Shown: piece after piece, positions 9,600-17,149 of the stretch
Numbering within the stretch: the stretch's first letter is position 1
Layout: each line of letters starts with the position of its first letter
From: Anaerolineales bacterium
GTDB taxonomy: Bacteria > Chloroflexota > Anaerolineae > Anaerolineales > Villigracilaceae
Direction of reading: 5' to 3'
Assembly (NCBI GenBank): GCA_014860745.1
Contig: JACZJC010000028.1
Location: 1-35,025, forward strand
DNA length: 35,025 bases
Translations under genes and position numbers: made by a program
Notes under the pieces: model-generated
What the model saw: only the letters and a program-made list of their open reading frames with translations
The model's database searches: none
What the model was told of the DNA's origin: nothing

Positions 9600-11123
9600 A
9601 TGGATTATTTCAACACACATCTCCTCAGCCTGATCCTGTTCCTGCCGGCTATTGCGGCATTGATCATGCTTTTTCTGCCGGGCGGTGAAACAAAGTTATT
9701 GCGCTGGTTTGCGTTTGGGGCCAGCCTGATTCCCTTTGTGCTCACCCTTCTTGCATGGATTAATTTTGACCCGAATCAAACGGGCTTTCAATTTCAGGAA
9801 AACTATGTCTGGTACGAAGCCTTGAATTCGTCCCTGCACCTCGGTGTGGACGGCATTTCCCTGACAATGGTTTTACTCACCACGCTGCTTACGCCGCTGG
9901 CCATCCTTGCCTCATTCAACATCACGGACCGGGTCAAGCCATATATGATGCTCTTCCTCTTTTTGGAAACAGGCATGCTGGGTGTTTTCATGGCGCTCGA
10001 CCTCCTCATCTTTTTTGTTTTTTGGGAGATCGGTCTCGTGCCGATGTACTTCCTCATCAACCAGTGGGGGAGTGCGAACAGGGATTATGCTTCGCTCAAG
10101 TTTATGATCTATACCATGGGCGGATCGCTCGGTTTGCTGCTGGCTGTGCAAATGCTTGGCGTTCTCTTTGGGACCTATGACCTGGTTATCCTTTACGAGC
10201 GTTGGAACTCGCTGGATCCTGGTTCCGTTCTGCTCGGTATGCCGGTGCATGTCGTCAAGACGATTGCATTCTGGGCGTTTGTAATCGCTTTTGCGATCAA
10301 AGTCCCGATCTGGCCTTTCCATACCTGGCTGCCAGATGCGCACACCGAAGCCCCAACCGCCGGCTCGATGATTCTGGCTGGTGTGCTCCTTAAGCTCGGC
10401 GCTTATGGCTTTATCCGACTCGTCCTTCCTTTATATCCGCTGGAAGCGAATATCTTCGCGGGTGCGTTGGCATTCCTGGCGGTCGCTGCAATTGTCTTTG
10501 GCGCGTTCGGTTCCTACGGCCAAACGGACTTCAAACGACTCGTTGCTTATTCATCCGTGAATCACATGGGCTTTGTGGTTCTCGGTATTGCAGCGGCAGG
10601 GTTGGCTGCCGGTACGCCCGATGCTCACATCGCCATGAACGGCGCGGTCTTGCAGATGTTCAACCACGGTTTGTCGGCGGCGGGAATGTTCTTCCTCGTG
10701 GGTGTGATTTATGAACGCACCCATACCCGTAACCTTGAAGAATTCGGCGGTCTTTTCCCGCTTGTCCCAATATACGGCGGCATTCTGATCTTTACTTCCA
10801 TGGCCTCTCTCGGCCTGCCCGGACTCAACGGTTTTGTCTCCGAGTTTATGGTGGTACGGGGGGCTTACCCTGTGCTTACGATCTATACTGTCATTTCCAT
10901 GCTTGGTTTGCTCTTCACGGGTGCATATATTTTGAAAGGCATCCGAAAAGTGCTGCATGGTCCCATGAACGACCATTGGGCGCACGGCGAACATAAATTG
11001 ACCGAGATCAATACACGCGAAGTGGTTGTGATGGTCCCGTTGATGGCTTTGATCCTGGTCATCGGCATTTGGCCTGCGTGGATTCTTGAAGTGATCAATA
11101 AAGCTGTGGTTGCGCTTTTCTAA
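9600..11123 (+). CDS. nuoM: NADH-quinone oxidoreductase subunit M, canonical copy
   Basis: The 507-aa proton-pumping subunit has all four key charged residues in place: E143 in TM5 (FWEIGLVPMYF), K234 in TM7 (AFAIKVPIWPFHTWLPDAH), K265 in TM8 (GVLLKLGAYG) and E415 in TM12 (GFVSEFMVV). The length is normal. It follows nuoL after 9 nt with AGGAG overlapping the nuoL stop. A second NuoM-like gene comes next. This copy is the one expected to act as the ordinary NuoM. Confidence 0.96.
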   Translation: MDYFNTHLLSLILFLPAIAALIMLFLPGGETKLLRWFAFGASLIPFVLTLLAWINFDPNQTGFQFQENYVWYEALNSSLHLGVDGISLTMVLLTTLLTPLAILASFNITDRVKPYMMLFLFLETGMLGVFMALDLLIFFVFWEIGLVPMYFLINQWGSANRDYASLKFMIYTMGGSLGLLLAVQMLGVLFGTYDLVILYERWNSLDPGSVLLGMPVHVVKTIAFWAFVIAFAIKVPIWPFHTWLPDAHTEAPTAGSMILAGVLLKLGAYGFIRLVLPLYPLEANIFAGALAFLAVAAIVFGAFGSYGQTDFKRLVAYSSVNHMGFVVLGIAAAGLAAGTPDAHIAMNGAVLQMFNHGLSAAGMFFLVGVIYERTHTRNLEEFGGLFPLVPIYGGILIFTSMASLGLPGLNGFVSEFMVVRGAYPVLTIYTVISMLGLLFTGAYILKGIRKVLHGPMNDHWAHGEHKLTEINTREVVVMVPLMALILVIGIWPAWILEVINKAVVALF

Positions 11124-11154
11124 TGCGTACATTAGAGATCACGAAGTACGCATT
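11122..11154. repeat. Hairpin overlapping the nuoM stop codon
   Basis: A perfect 9-bp inverted repeat, AATGCGTAC (11122-11130) and GTACGCATT (11146-11154), has a 15-nt loop. The left arm starts inside the nuoM stop codon, and the right arm ends about 10 nt before the ribosome site of the next gene. No T-tract follows, so an RNA processing or translation-tuning element is likelier than a terminator. Confidence 0.5.
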
Positions 11155-11172
11155 GCGCAATACGAGGTGATT

Positions 11173-12687
11173 ATGAATTTTCCAGTATTAAGTATCATCA
11201 CTTTTCTTCCCTTTTTCGCAGGAGCCATCATCCTGATGATGCCGGCGGCACGGAAGAATGAAACCCGCGCTGTCGCTCTTGCGGCGGCGTCCATCGCCCT
11301 CCTGCTCTCCGCATGGGTTTACCTTCAATACCTTTCGCAAGGCCTGACCGGTTACCAGTTCATCGAACAATATAACTGGCTTCCCCAGCTTGGCATCAGT
11401 CTCAAATTTGGTGTGGATGGTATGAGCGCTCCCCTCGTCCTATTGACAGGCATCGTGATGTTTACCGGTGTTTTGATCTCCTGGGGCGACGAAGACAAGC
11501 ATGTGATGGCCGGCATCCAGGACCGGCCGCGTGAATTCTTTGCCTTTCTCTTCCTGCTGGCGGGCGGTGTTTTTGGCGTCTTCGTGTCGTTAGACTTGTT
11601 CATGCTGTTTTTCTTCTATGAGATCGCCGTCTTCCCGATGTACCTGCTCATCGCCATTTGGGGCTGGGTGAAGACCCGCGAATATGCAGCAATGAAATTG
11701 ACTCTCTATCTGTTCATCGGTTCAGTAGTCTCCCTCGTCGGTGCTCTCGTCATGTATTGGACGCAGTATCAAAACACCGGCGTGCTTTCCTTCGATATGC
11801 TTCAAATGGAAAGCGCGGGCTTCTCACCGACTTTTCAATACATTTGGTTCCTCCCCGTTTTCCTGGGTTTTGCGGTGCTGGGTGGCATCTGGCCTTTCCA
11901 CAACTGGTCGCCGGATGGCCACGTTGCGGCACCGACTGCTGTCTCCATGTTCCATGCAGGGGTATTGATGAAACTTGGCGCTTTCGCCGCTTTGCGTGTC
12001 GGGGTGATGCTCCTTCCCGAAGGCGCGAAACAATGGTCCTGGCTCATTATGGCATTTGCAGGTGTGGCGGTTGTGTATGGCGCGTACATCGCGTTCGTCC
12101 AGACGGATATGAAATACATGATCGGTTTTTCCTCCGTCTCTCATATGGGATTGGTGATGCTGGGCATTTCAACTCTCAATCAAACCGGTTTGACTGGCGC
12201 AGGCGTCCAAATGTTCTCCCACGGCGTAATGACAGCCCTCTTCTTTGCTGTGACTGGAATGATCTACGACAGGGCACATACCCGCATGATCCCCGAACTG
12301 GGAGGCATGTCCAAAGTGATGCCCTTCGCCACAATCGGTTTCATCATCGGCGGCCTTGTTTCGATGGGCATGCCCGGCTTCTCTGGCTTTGTGGCTGAAT
12401 TTCCCATTTTCATGGGCGTGTGGCGGGAACAATGGCTTGTGGCCGTCATCGCCAGCATTTCCATTGTCATCACAGCGGCTTATATCATGATGAATATTCG
12501 CAAAGTCTTCTTCTCTGAAATGCCTGAACATCTGCAAGGACACGTGGGCGACATCACAGTGTTGGATAAAGTTGCCGTCGCCACGCTTTGCCTGTTCATG
12601 GTTGTGATCGGTTTGTTCCCTGCCGTAATGGTGCCGATGGTCGAATCAGGCGTCGATAATATTATGCGCCTGCTGGGAGGTGCATAA
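11173..12687 (+). CDS. nuoM: Second NuoM-like antiporter subunit lacking the TM7 lysine
   Basis: The 504-aa protein is a full NuoM paralogue. It keeps E150 in TM5 (FFYEIAVFPMYLL), K267 in TM8 (GVLMKLGAF) and E409 in TM12 (GFVAEFPIF). At the TM7 position that is lysine in nearly all NuoL/M/N proteins it has L236 (GFAVLGGIWPFHNW; codon CTG at 11878-11880). The following loop is also changed (SPDGHVAAPTA). The ATG at 11173 follows GAGGTG; an in-frame ATG-like start at 11110 would overlap nuoM and is rejected. It lies between nuoM and nuoN, overlapping the nuoN start by 1 nt, so it is produced with the other subunits. It most likely forms a fourth antiporter-like module of complex I. Confidence 0.92.
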   Translation: MNFPVLSIITFLPFFAGAIILMMPAARKNETRAVALAAASIALLLSAWVYLQYLSQGLTGYQFIEQYNWLPQLGISLKFGVDGMSAPLVLLTGIVMFTGVLISWGDEDKHVMAGIQDRPREFFAFLFLLAGGVFGVFVSLDLFMLFFFYEIAVFPMYLLIAIWGWVKTREYAAMKLTLYLFIGSVVSLVGALVMYWTQYQNTGVLSFDMLQMESAGFSPTFQYIWFLPVFLGFAVLGGIWPFHNWSPDGHVAAPTAVSMFHAGVLMKLGAFAALRVGVMLLPEGAKQWSWLIMAFAGVAVVYGAYIAFVQTDMKYMIGFSSVSHMGLVMLGISTLNQTGLTGAGVQMFSHGVMTALFFAVTGMIYDRAHTRMIPELGGMSKVMPFATIGFIIGGLVSMGMPGFSGFVAEFPIFMGVWREQWLVAVIASISIVITAAYIMMNIRKVFFSEMPEHLQGHVGDITVLDKVAVATLCLFMVVIGLFPAVMVPMVESGVDNIMRLLGGA

Positions 12688-14135
12688 TGTTTACCCCAAT
12701 CGTTTTCGCCTCCATCCTCCCTGAAATTTTGATTCTCGTTTTGGGAATCCTGATTCTCATCTTCGAACCGTTTTGGAAGGAAGACCAGCGCCGTAATGCA
12801 GGCTGGCTTACTGCGGGCGGACTTTTTACTGCGATCATCATCAGCCTGTTGTTTGGCCAGCCCGGCGAACCGACAGCTGTGCTGGGCGGGATGATCCGTT
12901 TCGACTGGCTGGGCTTCTTCTTTAAATTATTGTTCATGTTCGCGGGCGCAGCAACGGCTCTGCTTTTGATGGATCACGAAACGGCGGGACGCCGCGGTGA
13001 GGCCTATCTTCTGCTCCTCGCTTCGCTTCTTGGCATGAACCTGATGGCTGTTTCCTCAGACCTGGTCATGCTCTACCTGGCTATTGAGACTGCGTCGATT
13101 CCGCTTTATATTCTTGCCGGCTTTTTGCTCGCAGACGAACGCTCCACGGAAGCAGGTTTCAAGTATCTATTGTTTGGGACGCTGGCATCCACCATCATGC
13201 TGTATGGTTTCTCCCTGATCTTTGGTTTTTCCGGCACGACGGATATATATAAAATTGCTGAAATATTTTCAACGGGAAGTATTTCACCGCTGCTTGGGTT
13301 TGGCTTGTTGGCTCTGGTTATCATCGGTCTTGGATTTAAGATGGCGATCGTTCCGTTCCACTTTTGGGCGCCGGACGTATATCAGGGTTCCCCGACTCCT
13401 GTGGCAGGTTTTCTATCGACGGCCTCCAAGGCAGCGGGCTTTGCTGTGATCGTACGCTTATTCTTTGTTGGATTACCTGAATTCTCCAGCTCCTGGACTC
13501 TCGTTCTTGCTGCTCTTTCCGCAATTACTATGACGGTAGGCAACCTGCTTGCGCTCCCGCAAACCAATATCAAGCGCCTGCTTGCGTATTCTTCCGTTGC
13601 ACACGCGGGATATGCTTTGATCGGCGTGGTGGCATTCAGTCAGCTTGGCGCGGCGAGTGTGGTTTTCTACCTCGCGGCATATATCGCGACTAACCTGCTG
13701 GCCTTTGGAATCGTGATGGCGTTCAGCCGCGTGACCGGCCTGGAAGAGATCACCGATTACGTGGGCTTGAGCCGGCGTAATCCTTTTATGGCGTTGATGA
13801 TGCTGGCGGCCTTTTTGTCACTCGCGGGCATGCCTCCCTTTGGCGGTTTTGTTGCGAAAATTTTTGTCTTTGCGGCGGGTGTGCAGGCGAATTACACCTG
13901 GCTGGTTGTGGTGGGCATCATCAACTCGATCATTGGGGTGTACTATTATCTTAATGTTATGAAGTTCGTGTATCTGTACCGGATGCCGGGCGAAGATGAG
14001 GAAAAGCACCCCGTCCCGTTGACCAGTTCGTATTCGATTGCGCTGGTTGTTTTGGTAATTGGTGTGATTTTGGTCGGAACTGTGTTTGCGCCGTTCTTTA
14101 GCTGGTCGGATGCAGGCGCGTTGAATTTGTTCTAG
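12687..14135 (+). CDS. nuoN: NADH-quinone oxidoreductase subunit N
   Basis: The 482-aa proton-pumping subunit next to NuoK has the conserved residues: a TM5 glutamate (LAIETASIPLYIL), a TM7 lysine (GLGFKMAIVPFHFWAPDVY), a TM8 lysine (STASKAAGF) and a TM12 lysine (GFVAKIFVF), the last being lysine rather than glutamate as usual in NuoN. The start overlaps the previous stop (TAATG) and has GGGAGGTG upstream. It is the last gene of the complex I cluster; no terminator with a T-tract follows, only a 6-bp hairpin and the regulatory region of the atp genes. Confidence 0.96.
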   Translation: MFTPIVFASILPEILILVLGILILIFEPFWKEDQRRNAGWLTAGGLFTAIIISLLFGQPGEPTAVLGGMIRFDWLGFFFKLLFMFAGAATALLLMDHETAGRRGEAYLLLLASLLGMNLMAVSSDLVMLYLAIETASIPLYILAGFLLADERSTEAGFKYLLFGTLASTIMLYGFSLIFGFSGTTDIYKIAEIFSTGSISPLLGFGLLALVIIGLGFKMAIVPFHFWAPDVYQGSPTPVAGFLSTASKAAGFAVIVRLFFVGLPEFSSSWTLVLAALSAITMTVGNLLALPQTNIKRLLAYSSVAHAGYALIGVVAFSQLGAASVVFYLAAYIATNLLAFGIVMAFSRVTGLEEITDYVGLSRRNPFMALMMLAAFLSLAGMPPFGGFVAKIFVFAAGVQANYTWLVVVGIINSIIGVYYYLNVMKFVYLYRMPGEDEEKHPVPLTSSYSIALVVLVIGVILVGTVFAPFFSWSDAGALNLF

Positions 14136-14264
14136 GAGATTGGTTCGTGGACGATGGTCTATTGAAAAAGGTGTAGAAATATTTTTCGAGACAGGAGCAG
14201 GTTAAAGGTCAGGAATGAGGCGGGGTATCCGCCTGGGATAGAAAATCATAAATTTGATTTTCGT
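14136..14264. other. Intergenic region between nuoN and the atp promoter
   Basis: No gene is seen here. A 6-bp hairpin AGGCGG/CCGCCT lies at 14218-14234 and may help end the nuo transcript, although it lacks a T-tract. The operator-like inverted repeat at 14241-14262 is listed separately. Confidence 0.45.
14241..14262. promoter_or_regulatory. Operator-like inverted repeat upstream of atpI
   Basis: GAAAATCA (14241-14248) and TGATTTTC (14255-14262) form a perfect 8-bp inverted repeat with a 6-nt AT-rich centre. It ends 2 bp before the -35 box of the atp promoter, a common place for an activator or repressor dimer. No regulator gene is nearby, so the binding protein is unknown. Confidence 0.45.
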
Positions 14265-14293
14265 TTGACGGCCTTTGACCGTTCAGTTATAAT
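14265..14293 (+). promoter_or_regulatory. Promoter of the Fo gene cluster
   Basis: TTGACG (14265-14270) and a perfect TATAAT (14288-14293) are 17 nt apart, the best promoter match in the window. The expected start site, about 7 nt after the -10, is at or next to the ATG of atpI at 14302, so the transcript would be leaderless or nearly so. Confidence 0.75.
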
Positions 14294-14301
14294 CGTGCGG
14301 C

Positions 14302-14583
14302 ATGGCACAATCTGACCGAGAGCAAAATCGTCGAAATATGGTAAACACCCTGTTGATCGTGGTGGTTGGACAGGTGGGATGTTTGACCCTTGCTGTGATC
14401 CTGGCTTCGGTGTTCGGCGGGTTGTGGCTTGACAATATGTTCGGGACAAAACCGATGTTTACCCTGGTTTTGTTGTTTGCTGGAATTCCTCTTTCGGTAA
14501 TTCTGATGCTGTACGTCTCGCGGAGAGCGCTGGCGCGGTTGAAGGAAAAATACGAGACCGGAGAGAAAGAAAATACTGCTTAG
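14302..14583 (+). CDS. atpI: AtpI/AtpZ-family Fo assembly protein
   Basis: The 93-aa protein has a charged N-terminus, two membrane helices (about residues 14-40 and 48-68) and a basic C-terminus. This is the pattern of AtpZ/AtpI proteins, which are encoded at the head of F-type operons and help assemble the c-ring. The ATG at 14302 has no ribosome site and lies where transcription should begin, which points to leaderless initiation. A later in-frame ATG at 14338 is the alternative start. Its stop overlaps the ribosome site of atpB. Confidence 0.75.
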   Translation: MAQSDREQNRRNMVNTLLIVVVGQVGCLTLAVILASVFGGLWLDNMFGTKPMFTLVLLFAGIPLSVILMLYVSRRALARLKEKYETGEKENTA

Positions 14584-14592
14584 GAGACGGAC

Positions 14593-15606
14593 TTGGAGAC
14601 CCCAAAACGTACCCCCTGGCGGCGCTGGATTGTTCTGGTGTTGATGATCGCTGGCTTTATTTTGGGCGGGATTTTTGTACCTGTTCAACCCGAGATCGTT
14701 GTTGCCGCTGAAAAATTGATCGAAGAGCCGATTGCCGAAAACTTTCTCGGCCTTGGCCCGCTGTATTTGGTGAACACACTCCCAACATTGGCGGTGACGC
14801 TTGTCCTGCTGGTTGTGATTGCGTTTGCTACAAACCGCTCTTTGAAGAAGAGCCAACAGACCGACATGGTTCCTCGGGGGATTGGCAACCTGATGGAAGC
14901 CATCCTTGAGATGTTGTATAACCTGACGGAAGGTTCGGCCGGGCCGAAATATGCTCGGATGATCTTCCCCTGGTTTGCGACGATCATGGTCTATGTGTTG
15001 TTTGCAAACCTGCTCAAGTTGATTCCCGGTTTTGAGTCGGTGGGTGTGTTGCATCATGCGCATGGCGAGGGGCATACAATTGCGGAACTCGGCGGCGGTT
15101 GGGCCAATCTGCTGCCCGAGAAAGTGGAGGAAGGCGGTTATGTTCTTGCGCCGTTCTTCCGCGGCATTTCTGTGGATTTGAACTTTACGGTGTCGCTGGC
15201 GATCATCGCGGTTGTAATGATCCAGGTGGTCGGCTTCCGGGCGCAGGGACTTGGCTATTTGAGCAAGTTCTTCAATACCCGCCGCATGTTCAAGGTCCCG
15301 TTCTTTGGCGCGATGGACTTTCTGGTTGGCCTGCTGGAGTTGATCTCTGAAATTTCGAAGATCCTCTCGTTCGCCTTCCGTCTGTTCGGCAATATGTTCG
15401 CAGGTATCGTGCTGGTCGCCATTGTTGCAGGTCTGCTTGGCAAGATATCCATTCTGCCCGCGATGGTGATGATGTTTGAGTTGTTCGTTGGCATCATTCA
15501 GGCGTTCGTGTTCGGTATGTTGACCATGGTGTTTATGGCGCAAGCCACGCAGGGTCATGGTGAAGAACACGCTGAAGAGCATGCTGTATCCGCACATGAA
15601 ATTTAA
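14593..15606 (+). CDS. atpB: F-type ATP synthase subunit a
   Basis: The 337-aa protein is the proton-channel subunit of Fo. The essential arginine is R263 in AFRLFGNMFAG, and the last helix has Q303 (GIIQAFVFGML), the usual partner position. The C-terminal tail is rich in His and Glu (HGEEHAEEHAVSAHEI). It is longer than the E. coli protein because of an N-terminal extension and a periplasmic loop. The TTG at 14593 is used as start because TAGGAG lies 6 nt upstream; no better ATG precedes the first helix. It sits between atpI and the c subunit, as in standard F-type operons. Confidence 0.93.
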   Translation: METPKRTPWRRWIVLVLMIAGFILGGIFVPVQPEIVVAAEKLIEEPIAENFLGLGPLYLVNTLPTLAVTLVLLVVIAFATNRSLKKSQQTDMVPRGIGNLMEAILEMLYNLTEGSAGPKYARMIFPWFATIMVYVLFANLLKLIPGFESVGVLHHAHGEGHTIAELGGGWANLLPEKVEEGGYVLAPFFRGISVDLNFTVSLAIIAVVMIQVVGFRAQGLGYLSKFFNTRRMFKVPFFGAMDFLVGLLELISEISKILSFAFRLFGNMFAGIVLVAIVAGLLGKISILPAMVMMFELFVGIIQAFVFGMLTMVFMAQATQGHGEEHAEEHAVSAHEI

Positions 15607-15638
15607 ATTATAAGGAAAACCCTAAGGAGGCTTGTACT

Positions 15639-15878
15639 ATGGATGGAAATATTTTAGATGCGATGCGTTATGTCGGCGCAGGCTTGGCAATGATCGGGGC
15701 GGCTGGTGCGGGTGTTGGAATCGGCTTGAGTGTGCAGGGTGCGTTGACGGGCATGGCCCGCAACCCCGATACCTATGGTAACCTTTTGACCAACATGATC
15801 CTTGGCATTGCGTTCTCAGAGGCCATCGCGATCTATTGTCTGGTGATTGCGTTCCTGATGCTCTTCAAAGTAGTTTAA
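15639..15878 (+). CDS. atpE: F-type ATP synthase subunit c
   Basis: The 79-aa proteolipid has two helices joined by the polar loop ARNPD. The ion-binding carboxylate is the glutamate in FSEAIAIY of helix 2. Helix 1 reads GAGVGIG where sodium-binding rings have a glutamine, and the residues after the glutamate are AI instead of ST, so the ring should carry protons. A very strong ribosome site (AAGGAGG) fits the need for many copies per complex. Confidence 0.95.
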   Translation: MDGNILDAMRYVGAGLAMIGAAGAGVGIGLSVQGALTGMARNPDTYGNLLTNMILGIAFSEAIAIYCLVIAFLMLFKVV

Positions 15879-15898
15879 TCCAATAGGAGCATTGAAAC

Positions 15899-16633
15899 AT
15901 GGAAGCTCTTGGAATTAATCTCGGTCTGCTCATCGTCCAGATCATAGCGTTCATCATTGTGTTTCTTACGTTGAACGCCTGGGTCTACAAGCCCATGCTG
16001 GACATGATGGAGACCCGTAAATCAAAAATTGCGCAGGGTCTGGAAGATGCCCGCATCGCCGCAGAAGCCCGCGCGGATGCCGAAAAGGAATCCGCCAAGA
16101 TTTTGGCAAACGCACAGGTGGAAGCGAGCAAGGTCGTTCGTGAGGCTACGGAGCGGGCCGCCGATGCCGTAAAGGATGTTAAAGCTTCCGCCGAATCGGA
16201 GGCTGCAAAAGCCCGCGAGACTGCCATTGCTGAGGCTGAATTGGAACGCAACCGCATTCTCGGCGACTTGCGCGGCCAGGTTGCCGCTCTGGCAATAGCC
16301 GCCGCCAATAAACTGGTTGGTGAGGCGTTGGATGAAAAGAAACAGCACGCTCTGCTGGATGAATTTTTCTCTGGCGTGAAATCCGGCAAGGTTGTGATTT
16401 TGGATGACGCGGATTTCAAGGGCGACTCTGCTGAAATTACCAGCGCCCTGCCGTTGACCAAGGATGAGGAAGCAACAGTCAGGAAGGACGTGCTTTCAAA
16501 GGTTGGGGCCGCAAATGTAAGTTTCCGGGTCGACCCGTCGATTTTGGGAGGTCTCGTCATCAAAGTGGGGGACAAGGTGATGGATGGATCCGTCTCCGGC
16601 AGGCTTGAAGGTCTGCGCCAGAATTTGAAGTAA
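15899..16633 (+). CDS. atpF: Fused F-type ATP synthase b and delta C-terminal stator protein
   Basis: The 244-aa protein begins as a complete b subunit: membrane helix at about 9-30, a long Ala/Glu-rich coiled coil at about 35-125 and the typical b end (ALAIAAANKLVGEALDE, then LLDEFFSGV) up to about 160. It then continues into the C-terminal domain of delta at about 176-243, recognisable by EITSALPLTKDEE and DPSILGGLVIKVGDKVMDGS. The N-terminal helical bundle of delta, which normally grips the alpha subunits of F1, has no visible counterpart. Fusions of b and delta are known in mycobacteria but keep the whole delta. No alpha, gamma, beta or epsilon gene follows; two terminators do. The b-delta junction is inferred by eye from remembered sequences. 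Confidence 0.85.
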   Translation: MEALGINLGLLIVQIIAFIIVFLTLNAWVYKPMLDMMETRKSKIAQGLEDARIAAEARADAEKESAKILANAQVEASKVVREATERAADAVKDVKASAESEAAKARETAIAEAELERNRILGDLRGQVAALAIAAANKLVGEALDEKKQHALLDEFFSGVKSGKVVILDDADFKGDSAEITSALPLTKDEEATVRKDVLSKVGAANVSFRVDPSILGGLVIKVGDKVMDGSVSGRLEGLRQNLK

Positions 16634-16640
16634 ATTCCGC

Positions 16641-16680
16641 AAGAGGACCCTTGATTATCAGGGTCCTCTTTATTATTTAA
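16641..16680 (+). terminator. Intrinsic terminator ending the Fo cluster
   Basis: A perfect 11-bp stem (16641-16651 with 16660-16670) encloses an 8-nt loop and is followed by TATTATTT. It lies 8 nt after the b-delta stop codon, where atpA would normally begin. Confidence 0.9.
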
Positions 16681-16687
16681 TCTTTTT

Positions 16688-16717
16688 GATTGCCCGAAGG
16701 TTCGGGCGATCCTTTTT
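16688..16717 (+). terminator. Second, tandem terminator after the Fo cluster
   Basis: An 11-bp stem with one T-G pair (16688-16698 with 16701-16711) and a 2-nt apex is followed by CTTTTT. Together with the first hairpin it makes read-through from the F-type genes into the A/V-type operon unlikely. Confidence 0.82.
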
Positions 16718-16760
16718 AAATGTGAATAGGAATTTTTGCACAATATCGCGATTTCCACCC

Positions 16761-16789
16761 TTGATTGTCATGTATTTATCCTGTACAAT
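16761..16789 (+). promoter_or_regulatory. Promoter of the A/V-type ATPase operon
   Basis: TTGATT (16761-16766) and TACAAT (16784-16789) are 17 nt apart. Transcription would start near 16796 and give a leader of about 39 nt before ntpH. The -10 TACAAT and the following TTGCGGA resemble the nuoA promoter (TACAATTTGCGAA). Confidence 0.65.
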
Positions 16790-16834
16790 TGCGGACATTA
16801 AAATCCTGGCAGTACTGAGTGAGGTGAAATCGTT

Positions 16835-17146
16835 ATGAACGAGAAGCACATCCAGCAAGTACTTGAGATTGAAAAGCAGGCACAGGAAATACAGGATAGT
16901 GCAAGGCGCGAAGCGCAGGAGATTCCTGTGAAAGCGGAGCAGGAAGCGCAGGCATTGATCGCCAAGGCCAAGGCCGACGCTCATGAAGAAGTGCGCAAAA
17001 TGATCGCGAGCGCACAGTCAAACGATGCCTCCGATCAAGTTGTGGAGAATGCGGCATCCAGAAACAGCGAATTCGAAGCTTTAGCCAGGAAAAACTTCGA
17101 TAAGGCGGTTGCCTTTGTTTTGGAACGCGTCATCGGCAGGGCTTAA
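16835..17146 (+). CDS. ntpH: A/V-type ATPase peripheral-stalk subunit H/G
   Basis: The 103-aa protein is almost entirely charged heptad-like helix with repeated Ala-Lys-Glu blocks, as in the coiled-coil stalk subunit that pairs with subunit E. It has no membrane segment. It is the first gene of the operon, in the place this subunit usually takes, with GAGGTG 8 nt before the ATG. Identity rests on composition, size and position rather than on catalytic motifs. Confidence 0.78.
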   Translation: MNEKHIQQVLEIEKQAQEIQDSARREAQEIPVKAEQEAQALIAKAKADAHEEVRKMIASAQSNDASDQVVENAASRNSEFEALARKNFDKAVAFVLERVIGRA

Positions 17147-17149
17147 CCC

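Noticed and set aside
14287-15597. Long open frame of 436 codons on the - strand opposite atpI and atpB
   Set aside because: It is antisense to two clear genes, is rich in His/Gln/Arg as expected from a reversed GC-rich membrane gene, and has no recognisable domain or ribosome site.
16634-16834. Remnants of atpA or other F1 genes after the b-delta gene
   Set aside because: The gap holds only two terminators and a promoter; no F1 motif could be read in any frame.
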